A stretch of 64,000 nt of DNA from Streptomyces viridochromogenes (GTDB lineage Bacteria; Actinomycetota; Actinomycetes; Streptomycetales; Streptomycetaceae). The notes beneath the pieces were generated by a model that was not told where the DNA came from, did no database searches, and saw only the letters and a program-made list of their open reading frames with translations. The stretch covers positions 19,508 through 83,507 of the forward strand of contig NZ_LGUR01000205.1 of NCBI RefSeq assembly GCF_001270495.1. The letters run 5' to 3'. Made by a program: the position numbers and the translations under genes. Shown here piece by piece: positions 57,423 to 64,000 of the stretch (position 1 is its first letter; each line of letters starts with the position of its first letter).

Positions 57423-58526
57423 TTGACTTCCACCTCTACGTCCACCTCTGTTTTCTCCGCGTTGGCCCCCTACGGCTGGGACTCCGCCTGGGCCGACGCG
57501 TTCACCCCGTACGACGCCGAAGGGCTGCTGCCCGGACGGGTCGTGCGGGTCGACCGCGGGCAGTGCGACGTCGTCACCGCCGACGGTCCCGTACGGGCCG
57601 ACACGGCGTTCGTCACCCCGCACGACCCGATGCGGGTCGTCTGCACGGGCGACTGGGTCGCCGTCGAACCGGCCGGGAACCCGCAGTACGTACGCGCGTA
57701 TCTGCCGCGCCGTACCGCCTTCGTGCGCTCCACCTCCTCCAAGCGGTCCGAGGGGCAGATCCTCGCCGCGAACGTCGACCACGCCATCGTCGCCGTGTCG
57801 CTGGCCGTCGAACTCGACCTCGGGCGCATCGAGCGCTTCCTCGCGCTGGCGTGGGAGTCGGGCGCGCAGCCGCTCGTGGTCCTCACCAAGGCCGACCTCG
57901 TGCCGGACGCGGTGACGCTCTCGCATCTCGTCCAGGACGTGGAGACCACGGCGCCGGGTGTGCCGGTGCTGTCGGTCAGCGCGCTGGACGGGGCCGGGCT
58001 CGACGTCCTCGTCGCGGTCGTCTCCGGCGGTACGTCCGTGCTGCTCGGGGCGTCCGGCGCGGGCAAGTCGACGCTCGCGAACGCGCTGCTCGGCGAGGAC
58101 GTGATGGAGGTCCAGGCCGCGCGCGACGTCGACGGCAAGGGCCGTCATACGACCACCACGCGCAACCTTCTCGCCCTGCCGGGCGGTGGCGTCCTGATCG
58201 ACACCCCGGGGCTGCGCGGCGTCGGCCTCTGGGACGCCGAGACCGGGGTCGGCCAGGTGTTCTCGGAGATCGAGGCGCTGGCCGAGCGGTGCCGCTTCCA
58301 CGACTGCGCGCACGACAGCGAGCCGGGGTGCGCGGTGCGCTCCGCGCTCGACGCCGGTGAGCTGCCCGAGCGGCGGCTGGAGAGCTACCGGAAGCTGGTG
58401 CGCGAGAACCAGCGGATCGTGGCCAAGACGGATGCGCGGCTGCGGGCCGAGATCAAGCGGGACTGGAAGCGGAAGGGAGCGGAAGGGCGAGCGGCGATGG
58501 AGGCGAAGAGGGGGCGCTGGCAGTGA
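57423..58526 (+). CDS. rsgA: Ribosome small-subunit-dependent GTPase A
   Basis: TTG at 57423 gives 367 residues; the frame upstream to 57300 overlaps the leader ORF. Circularly permuted GTPase: OB-fold at ~40-95, then G4 VVLTKADLV, G5 VLSVSALDG, G1 LLGASGAGKSTLANALLG (~207-224), G2 GRHTTTTRN and G3 LIDTPGLRG. A C-terminal zinc motif follows (CRFHDCAHDSEPGC). RsgA matures the 30S subunit decoding centre using GTP. A basic tail (IKRDWKRKGAEGRAAMEAKR) may bind rRNA. The upstream leader with RBS hairpin suggests translational control. Confidence 0.93.
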   Translation: MTSTSTSTSVFSALAPYGWDSAWADAFTPYDAEGLLPGRVVRVDRGQCDVVTADGPVRADTAFVTPHDPMRVVCTGDWVAVEPAGNPQYVRAYLPRRTAFVRSTSSKRSEGQILAANVDHAIVAVSLAVELDLGRIERFLALAWESGAQPLVVLTKADLVPDAVTLSHLVQDVETTAPGVPVLSVSALDGAGLDVLVAVVSGGTSVLLGASGAGKSTLANALLGEDVMEVQAARDVDGKGRHTTTTRNLLALPGGGVLIDTPGLRGVGLWDAETGVGQVFSEIEALAERCRFHDCAHDSEPGCAVRSALDAGELPERRLESYRKLVRENQRIVAKTDARLRAEIKRDWKRKGAEGRAAMEAKRGRWQ

Positions 58527-58564
58527 CGGTGCCGGTGTCCGTGGGGCTGTCGACGAGGGCTGCC

Positions 58565-58623
58565 GCCTCCGGGCCCCCGCTTCGGCCCTGAACGGGCCTC
58601 GTCCTCGAACGCCGGACGGGCTG
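58565..58623. repeat. Partial copy of the palindromic intergenic element
   Basis: The segment CCCCCGCTTCGGCCCTGAAC followed by GGGCCTCGTCCTCGAACG and CGCCGGACGGGCTG matches 53926-53974 with few changes, but the second arm is absent, so it is half of the palindrome. Lies between rsgA and the Ada-AlkA gene. Confidence 0.6.
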
Positions 58624-58690
58624 GTGGGGCAGCGCCATGTCCGATTTCCGCCAGCCGGCCCTTCGGTCAGGGCGGACACTGGACGGTGTG

Positions 58691-60091
58691 ATGGACGAAG
58701 ACACCAGGTACGAGGCCGTGCGGAGCCGTGACGCCCGTTTCGACGGCGAGTTCTTCTTCGCCGTCGAAACGACCGGCATCTACTGCCGCCCCAGCTGCCC
58801 GGCGGTCACGCCGAAGCGGCGCAACGTGCGGTTCTTCGCTACGGCCGCCGCCGCGCAGGGCTCGGGATTCCGGGCCTGCCGGCGGTGCCGGCCGGACGCC
58901 GTTCCCGGGTCCGCCGAGTGGAACGTACGGGCCGACGCGGTCGGGCGGGCCATGCGGCTGATCGGCGACGGCGTCGTCGACCGGGAAGGCGTCGCCGGGC
59001 TCGCCACGCGGCTCGGCTACAGCGCCCGGCAGGTGCAGCGCCAGCTCACCGCCGAGCTGGGCGCCGGACCGGTGGCCCTCGCCCGCGCCCAGCGGGCGCA
59101 CACCGCGCGCGTTCTGCTGCAGACCACCGAGCTGCCGATCACGGAGATCGCGTTCGCGGCCGGGTGGGCCAGTGTGCGGCAGTTCAACGACACGATCCGG
59201 GCCGTCTACGCCTCGACCCCGAGCGAGCTGCGCGCCGCCGCGCCGACGGGCGGCCGCCCTTCCCGGCGTACGGCCACCCCAGCGGCCGGGATCCCGCTGC
59301 GGCTCGCCCACCGGGGCCCCTACCAGGCCGGCGCCGTCTTCGACCTGCTGGCCCGCGAGGCCGTCCCGGGGATCGAGGACGTCTCGGGTCCACCGGGCCG
59401 CCGCACCTACCGCCGTACCCTCCGGCTGCCCCACGGCACCGCCATCGTCGCGGTGGAGGAACGGCCGGGCGGCGTGGGGAGGCGCGCGCGGGCGGCTCAC
59501 CCCGGCGGCTGGCTCGACGCGCGGATACATCTCACCGATCCCCGCGACCTGACCACCTCCGTCCACCGGCTGCGGCGGCTGTTCGATCTGGACGCCGACC
59601 CGTACGCCGTCGACGAGCGGCTCGGCGCCGACCCCCGGCTCGCTCCGCTGGTCGCCGCGCGGCCGGGGCTGCGGTCGCCCGGGACCGCCGACGCCGAGGA
59701 AGTGGCCGTACGGACGCTGGTGGGGCCGGAGCGGGCCGAGGTGCTCGTGCGGCGGTACGGCAAGGTGCTCGACGCGCCCTGCGGGAGCCTCACCCATCTG
59801 TTCCCCGAGGCGGCCGTCCTCGCCGAGGCCGAGCCCCACGGCCCGCTGGGCGCGCTCACCGCCGCCCTCGCCGACGGCGCCGTACGGCTGGACCCGGGCG
59901 CCGACCGGGACGAGGCGGAGGAGGCGCTGTTCGCGCTGCCCGGACTCGACGCCCGTACCGTCGCGGGCATCCGCACCCGTGCCCTCGGCGATCCGGACGT
60001 CGCACCCCCCGGCGTCGACGCCCCTGACAGCTGGCGCCCCTGGCGCTCTTACGCCTCGCAACACCTGCGTGCAGCAGGGGAGTTGGAGTAA
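58691..60091 (+). CDS. Ada N-domain / AraC helix-turn-helix / AlkA fusion (alkylation response regulator and 3-methyladenine glycosylase)
   Basis: ATG at 58691 (MDEDTRYEAVRSRDARFDGE) gives 466 residues; the frame to 58637 has no better start. Residues ~1-75 are the Ada zinc domain with four Cys in TTGIYCRPSCPA and FRACRRCRPD; one accepts a methyl group from DNA phosphotriesters. Residues ~85-185 are an AraC-type helix-turn-helix (VAGLATRLGYSARQVQRQLT, ITEIAFAAGWASVRQFNDTI). The rest is AlkA: an N-terminal fold (LRLAHRGPYQAGAVFDLLAR) and HhH-GPD domain (LPGLDARTVAGIRTRALGDP). It should both sense methylation and excise alkylated purines. The ogt gene follows after 2 bases, so the pair makes a compact adaptive response operon. 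Confidence 0.9.
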   Translation: MDEDTRYEAVRSRDARFDGEFFFAVETTGIYCRPSCPAVTPKRRNVRFFATAAAAQGSGFRACRRCRPDAVPGSAEWNVRADAVGRAMRLIGDGVVDREGVAGLATRLGYSARQVQRQLTAELGAGPVALARAQRAHTARVLLQTTELPITEIAFAAGWASVRQFNDTIRAVYASTPSELRAAAPTGGRPSRRTATPAAGIPLRLAHRGPYQAGAVFDLLAREAVPGIEDVSGPPGRRTYRRTLRLPHGTAIVAVEERPGGVGRRARAAHPGGWLDARIHLTDPRDLTTSVHRLRRLFDLDADPYAVDERLGADPRLAPLVAARPGLRSPGTADAEEVAVRTLVGPERAEVLVRRYGKVLDAPCGSLTHLFPEAAVLAEAEPHGPLGALTAALADGAVRLDPGADRDEAEEALFALPGLDARTVAGIRTRALGDPDVAPPGVDAPDSWRPWRSYASQHLRAAGELE

Positions 60092-60093
60092 CC

Positions 60094-60606
60094 ATGATTG
60101 TCCCGACCACGCACTGGACCGAGGTCGACAGCCCTGTCGGCCCGCTCCTCCTCGCCGCCGACCCCGACACGGGCGCCCTGACCTCCCTCTCCGTGCCGGG
60201 CCAGAAGGGCGGTCGTACCGTCCAGGACGGCTGGCGGCGCGACCCCGCGCTCTTCCGCGCCGCCGAGGAACAGCTCGCCGCCTACTTCGCGGGCGAACTC
60301 AAGGAGTTCCAGCTGGAGTTGAGCACGGGCGGCAGCGAGTTCCGGGAGCGGGTCTGGGCCGCCCTCGACACCGTTCCCTACGGCGCGACCACGACGTACG
60401 GCGAGATCGCCGCCCGGATCGGCGCCTCCCGTGCCGCCGTGCGGGCCGTCGGCGGCGCGATCGGCGCCAACCCGCTGCTGATCGTCCGCCCCTGCCACCG
60501 GGTGATCGGGGCCGACGGCTCGATGACCGGGTACGCGGGCGGCCTCGAACGCAAGGTGCGGCTGCTCACGCTGGAGGGCAGGCTCCAGGGGCCGCCCCGT
60601 TCCTAG
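60094..60606 (+). CDS. ogt: Methylated-DNA--protein-cysteine S-methyltransferase
   Basis: ATG at 60094; 170 residues. Active-site motif IVRPCHRVIG with acceptor Cys134, the Arg finger/HTH YGEIAARIGASRAAVRAVGG and the C-terminal GLERKVRLLTLEG segment are intact. It repairs O6-alkylguanine and O4-alkylthymine by irreversible transfer to Cys. Directly downstream of the Ada-AlkA fusion (2-base gap), so co-expressed. Its 3' end overlaps the convergent decayed gene at 60566 by 41 bases. Confidence 0.94.
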   Translation: MIVPTTHWTEVDSPVGPLLLAADPDTGALTSLSVPGQKGGRTVQDGWRRDPALFRAAEEQLAAYFAGELKEFQLELSTGGSEFRERVWAALDTVPYGATTTYGEIAARIGASRAAVRAVGGAIGANPLLIVRPCHRVIGADGSMTGYAGGLERKVRLLTLEGRLQGPPRS

Positions 60607-61485
60607 GGAGCCCCCAGCGCGGTACCTCCTCGTTCGGCCGCACCGGCGCGATCGTCAGGTCCGGGCGGTCGCCCCGCGCCGTGACCAGCGCCGAGTCGCC
60701 CCTCCGCAGGGCGATGCGGATCGCGCCCTCGCCGGCGTCGGAGTGGCGGAGCGGGCGGCCCCGTCCGTCCCGCACCTCGACCGGTCCCGCGATGCCGTGC
60801 CGCACGACGCAGGGCGCCCCCGCCTCACTGGTCAGCCGCACCCAGCGGGTGACCCCGCCCGCGCGGACCGCCGACAGCAGGAACGCGCCCTGCGTACGGA
60901 AGTCGTGCACCGTCAGGTCCGCCCAGGCGGCGGGGAGGGCCGGGAAGACGCGGATCACCCCGCCCCAGGACTGGCAGACCATGTCGTGCAGGGACTGGGC
61001 CGCCGACAGCGGTGTCTCGATGACCGGGCCCGACTCCTTGTACATGGTGTTGGGCTGGACGAAGCGGGACATCAGCTCGCCCAGGTACCGCAGCGCGTCC
61101 TCGCCCTTGCCCAGCAGCGCGGACATCGACGCCGCGCCGGTGAAGGTGTAGCCCTGGAGGGCGCCCTCGAAGCCCACCCAGTGGGCCGACGACCGCTCGA
61201 TCAGGGCCCGTTCGTCGGCCGTGCGGCCGGTCGCGCGGCAGCGGCCCGAGCCGAGGAAGCCGTTGCCCAGGAAGGGGCCCTCGTACCAGGTCGTCGGCAT
61301 CCGCTGCCAGACGAGGTCGGCGTCGTCGAGGACGCTGCCCAGGGGTCGGAGCGGGCGTCGTGGCCGGGGTTTCCCGTGGCTTCGGAGTCGGCCGCGCTCG
61401 CCTGTGCGGGGAGCCCGCCCGCGAGGACGGTCCCGCCGAGAGCGGATCCGGTGGCGAGCACGGTACGTCGGGACGGGCTGGGCAT
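60566..61485 (-). pseudogene. Decayed GH95-like secreted glycosidase (frameshift and large internal deletion)
   Basis: ATG 61485 with GGAGG before it opens a Tat signal (PSPSRRTVLATGSALGGTVL) that stays in frame to DARSDPWAA near 61345. Homologous sequence (LDDADLVWQRMPTTWYEGPF) then continues in another frame. At ~61245 it jumps from LGNGFLGSG to a C-terminal piece (ADERALIERSSAHWVGFEGA, SAAQSLHDMVCQSWGGVIRV, FPALPAAWADLTVHDFRTQG). The first and last parts look like the ends of an approximately 800-residue GH95-type alpha-fucosidase/galactosidase, so the central catalytic barrel is missing. A single frame 60566-61657 exists but starts in out-of-frame sequence. Non-functional as a hydrolase. 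Confidence 0.75.
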
Positions 61486-61637
61486 TGCGCCTCCATCTGA
61501 ACGCCGAGTCATCGGAGCTATCCCGCGACGCAACGTAGAGAAGGGGGGAGGAGTCGTCAATATGGAGGAAGAGACCCGATGTATCGGCCCCAGGGTGCGA
61601 ACTCCGGATCGTCAGCCCAGTTCGTCGGGCCAGTTCG

Positions 61638-62120
61638 TCAGCCCCAGACCACCGCACCCACCCACGCCCCCGCGATCAACTGGCATGTGAACAGCTCCGC
61701 CAGCACGCTCGACCCCCCCGACCGCATCGCCGTCCGCAGTGCGGCCCTCGCCTCACCGTGGCGGCCGAGCCGGAGCCGTTCGCCGAGGTAGGCGCCGGCC
61801 ATGAAACCGGGGATCGAGCCGACCACGGGGATCAGGAAGAAGCCCAGGAAGGACCCCGCTCCGGCGTAGACCGTGACGCGGCGGCCGGCCCAGTTCGGGC
61901 GCAGTCGGCGGGGCGGCAGGGCCCAGCGCACCACCTGGGAGAGGAACAGCGCGACGGTGGCCCCGACCAGCACCCACCACGCGACCGGCTGGGGGTCCTT
62001 CAGCGCCCACCACATCACCGCGGCCCACACCAGCCACGACCCCGGCACACCGGGCACCAGCACTCCGCAGAGGCCGAGCAGGAGGACCAGGCCGACCAGC
62101 ACGAGGTCCCACACTCCCAT
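61638..62120 (-). CDS. DUF456 membrane protein
   Basis: ATG at 62120; 160 residues with four predicted membrane helices (VWDLVLVGLVLLLGLCGVLV, WAAVMWWALKD region, VGATVALFLSQVVRWALP, and GFFLIPVVGSIPGFMAGAYL). The GSFLGFFLIPVVGSIPGFMAGAYLGE block with paired glycines is the DUF456 signature. Function unknown. Faces the pseudogene on the same strand, 152 bases away. Confidence 0.88.
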   Translation of the reverse strand: MGVWDLVLVGLVLLLGLCGVLVPGVPGSWLVWAAVMWWALKDPQPVAWWVLVGATVALFLSQVVRWALPPRRLRPNWAGRRVTVYAGAGSFLGFFLIPVVGSIPGFMAGAYLGERLRLGRHGEARAALRTAMRSGGSSVLAELFTCQLIAGAWVGAVVWG

Positions 62121-62221
62121 CTGACCAGAGTGCCGGAGGCCGCGAGAACGCGCAGATCAGGCTTGTCGGGGCGGGGACACCGCGGTCACCCCCCCCCGCC
62201 TCCGCCGCTCCCGCGCTCCCG

Positions 62222-63211
62222 TCACCCCTGCCGCTCCCGCGCCACCCACCCCCGCTCGTACGCATGCCACCCCAGCTGCAGCCGTGTCGTGACCCCGGTC
62301 AGCTCCATCAACCGCTTCACCCGGCGCTGTACGGTCCTCAGGCCCAGGTCCAGCTGCTTGGCCACGCTCGCGTCGGTCAGGCCGGCGAGGAGCAGGGAGA
62401 GCACCTCCAGGTCGGTGTCGTCGGGTCCGTCGGGCTGCTGCTCGGTGACGCCGGATGTGCCGAGACGCAGCGGCAGCGCCTCCTGCCACACCGACTCGAA
62501 CAGTCCGGACAGCAGCTCCAGCAGCCCGCTCGCGTGGACGACGAGCGCGGCGGGCTCCGCGGTGTGCGAGGTGAGCGGCACCAGGGCGAGCGTCCGGTCG
62601 GCGATCACCAGCTTGGTCGGGACCCGGTCCACCACCCGTACCTGCTCCTCGCGGGCGAGGGCGGCGGACAGCTCGGTGATGCCGTCCGGCTGGTCGAGGA
62701 CCGCCCGCTCCAGGACCACCCGGTAGCGGACGCCGCGATCGGCGGCCTGCTCCTCGGCGTCGTTCTCCATGCCGGTGACGGCGACCGGGTTGCCGGTGAC
62801 CAGCGCGCACACCTCCTCGCTCGCCCCGAGCTGGAGCTGGAGGAAGCGCTGCGAGACGGCAGCCGCGCCGATCACCACCTCCACGAGATCGTGTACGGCG
62901 GGCTCGGCGGCCCCCGCCCGGTACTCCTCGGCGAGCATCGCGGCCGCCAGCTCCGCCTTCTCCAGCTCGTGCCGCCGCTGGGTGAGCAGCGCGCCCAGCG
63001 CCACCCCGGGCGGCGCGGCGACCCAGCGGCCGGGCCGGGCCGAGGACTGGGCCGCGAGTCCGTGCCGCTCCAGACGGCGCAGGGCGCGTTCGGTGTCGTA
63101 CTCGCCGAGCATCAGCCGCCGCGCGAGGTCCGGCACGTCGGCGGCGCCCACGGACACCAGGGCCCGGTACGCCGACTCATGCGTCTCGTCGAGACCAATC
63201 ACTCCCAGCAT
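62222..63211 (-). CDS. TrmB-like/LuxR-type transcriptional regulator
   Basis: ATG at 63211 with GAGGAGG eleven bases upstream; 329 residues. The N-terminus is a winged-helix (LDETHESAYRALVSVGAADV, MLGEYDTERALRRLERHGLA), a helical linker (LLTQRRHELEKAELAAAMLA) follows, and the C-terminus is a LuxR-type helix-turn-helix (LEVLSLLLAGLTDASVAKQL DLGLRTVQRR split at ~275-300). This layout recurs in many Streptomyces regulators that control specialised metabolism or peptides. No obvious receiver or sensor domain. A perfect palindrome GAACACCGGTGTTC lies 22 bases before the start, which suggests autoregulation. Confidence 0.85.
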   Translation of the reverse strand: MLGVIGLDETHESAYRALVSVGAADVPDLARRLMLGEYDTERALRRLERHGLAAQSSARPGRWVAAPPGVALGALLTQRRHELEKAELAAAMLAEEYRAGAAEPAVHDLVEVVIGAAAVSQRFLQLQLGASEEVCALVTGNPVAVTGMENDAEEQAADRGVRYRVVLERAVLDQPDGITELSAALAREEQVRVVDRVPTKLVIADRTLALVPLTSHTAEPAALVVHASGLLELLSGLFESVWQEALPLRLGTSGVTEQQPDGPDDTDLEVLSLLLAGLTDASVAKQLDLGLRTVQRRVKRLMELTGVTTRLQLGWHAYERGWVARERQG

Positions 63212-63684
63212 CGGGCCGCGCCCCTCCTCACAGAACACCGGTGTTCGGTCCGTGGCGGAAAACGGCCACGGCGCGAAACCGCCTCGGCACATCATCGCCG
63301 CACCACCGGTCACTCTGCCAAGGTGTCGCCACCGCAGCATCAACCACCGCATCGCCCCCCCTCATCGGCCGCCGCCCGAGCCGGTCACACTCAGGACCGT
63401 CCCGACCGATGCGAACGGTACGTCGATCACCCGGATCGTGATCCGGGCCCACACGCGCGCCGACGCGCGCGAAGGGGATCTGGGCCCGGGTCACTCGGCA
63501 GTCGCCGGGCGGTTCTCCCGTGGGGGGTGGGATCGCCCGGCGACCTGTTTCGCCTCTTGTTCCGCCCGGTGTATCGCAAGGCCGTTCCATGCCTCACCCG
63601 ACAACGCCTTTCGAGGCGCTTCACCGGGTCGGATTTTCCTGATGCCCCGTTTTCATCCGGCCCGTGCGGTGGACAATTGGGGGC
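63212..63684. promoter_or_regulatory. 473-base divergent intergenic region
   Basis: Separates the TrmB/LuxR-type gene from the plus-strand partial gene. Apart from the palindromes at 63233 and 63430 (CCCGGATCGTGATCCGGG, 63430-63447, perfect 8-bp arms) and two CGCGCG runs (63454, 63464) nothing is recognised. No credible small gene. Confidence 0.5.
63233..63246. promoter_or_regulatory. Perfect palindrome GAACACCGGTGTTC before the TrmB/LuxR-type gene
   Basis: A 14-base perfect palindrome 22 bases upstream of the start codon; a probable binding site for the gene's own product. Confidence 0.55.
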
Positions 63685-64000
63685 ATGAGCCAGCAGGGGG
63701 GAAGGCCCACCGGTCACGAGGACGACTGGTGGGGGCAGCTGTACGGTGACTTCGCCGAGGACACGGGCCCCACGGCGGCGCCCGACTCACTGGACGACCG
63801 TTTCGCCTCCGCGGCGGGGGCGGTGAACCAGCGCTCGGGGGGAGGGGGCCCGGGAGCGGGCGCGGCTGTTCCGTCGCCGCGGGCCGACACCGATGCCGCA
63901 CCGGGCCGGGCGACGTTCCCCCCGGGTCTGCCGAAGCCGCCGGGGTTCACGGTGGAGTCACCGCCGGCCGACGAGGGATCGCCCCCGCCCGACCCCACCC
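63685..64000 (+). CDS. Proline/Gly-rich protein, 5' part only, truncated by the window edge
   Basis: ATG at 63685 directly after GGGGGC opens an uninterrupted frame of 105 codons that runs off the right edge. The visible part begins MSQQGGRPTGHEDDWWGQLY and is acidic, then rich in Pro, Gly, Ala and Ser (FPPGLPKPPGFTVESPPADE). Such low-complexity N-termini precede kinase, phosphatase or membrane domains in Streptomyces proteins, but no domain is visible here. Codon pattern with G/C in the third position supports that it is real. Confidence 0.75.
   Translation, partial: MSQQGGRPTGHEDDWWGQLYGDFAEDTGPTAAPDSLDDRFASAAGAVNQRSGGGGPGAGAAVPSPRADTDAAPGRATFPPGLPKPPGFTVESPPADEGSPPPDPT

Overview
The window is chromosomal DNA of very high G+C with GTG/TTG starts, frequent 1-4 nt start/stop overlaps, Tat signals and lipoboxes. 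A near full-length match to the well known Streptomyces alditol oxidase AldO and Streptomyces-type intergenic palindromes point to a Streptomyces. No phage, plasmid, CRISPR, rRNA or tRNA signature was seen.

Layout. (1) 1-2.5 kb: the 5' part of a phosphotransferase gene running off the left edge, a ferritin-like Tat protein and an SRPBCC protein. (2) 2.5-8.6 kb: xylan-type uptake locus (LacI regulator, GH43 beta-xylosidase, two permeases, lipoprotein binding protein). (3) 9.0-11.6 kb: second LacI regulator and a D-2-hydroxyacid dehydrogenase. (4) 12.2-26.3 kb: a second ABC importer in one operon with a GH28 enzyme and two alginate-lyase-family proteins, then a type-B carboxylesterase, a small membrane protein, a third LacI regulator and homocysteine S-methyltransferase. 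(5) 26.3-36.1 kb: secreted depolymerases for pectin side chains and arabinogalactan: a beta-strand-repeat surface protein, two GH43 enzymes (one GH43_24-like with a ricin/CBM13 module), PL4 rhamnogalacturonan lyase, CE12 acetylesterase and a GH154-like DUF2264 protein. (6) 36.1-43.7 kb: assorted genes (propeller-like secreted protein, DinB-like, PEP mutase-like, TetR, secreted EEP phosphatase) and a three-gene DUF990-type ABC exporter. (7) 43.8-53.9 kb: GH2 beta-galactosidase with its own ABC importer and ROK repressor, then aldO and a second 337-residue hydroxyacid dehydrogenase. (8) 54.2-64 kb: radical SAM protein, a CBM2-displaying membrane protein with sigma-like and zinc anti-sigma-like cytosolic parts, rsgA with a possible leader peptide and RBS hairpin, an Ada-AlkA fusion with ogt, a decayed GH95-like gene, a DUF456 protein, a LuxR/TrmB-type regulator and the start of a proline-rich protein.

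How it works together. Secreted lyases, esterases and hydrolases cut pectin, rhamnogalacturonan I, arabinogalactan, xylan and galactan outside the cell. Three separate CUT1-type importers (binding protein plus two permeases, none with its own ATPase) take up the oligomers, and cytosolic GH43 and GH2 enzymes finish them. Three LacI proteins and one ROK protein, each beside an importer, plus recurring palindromes (GAAAGCGCTTTC-like and CAACCGGTT) in the control regions, suggest substrate-induced control. The importers probably share an ATPase encoded elsewhere, as with MsiK in Streptomyces; this is inference.

Most notable: the CBM2/anti-sigma-like sensor, the rsgA leader, a MITE-like palindrome that supplies the last 16 codons of the CE12 gene, spaced CGATCG arrays in two leaders, and a 16-nt operator-like block shared between the pectin importer and a distant LacI gene.
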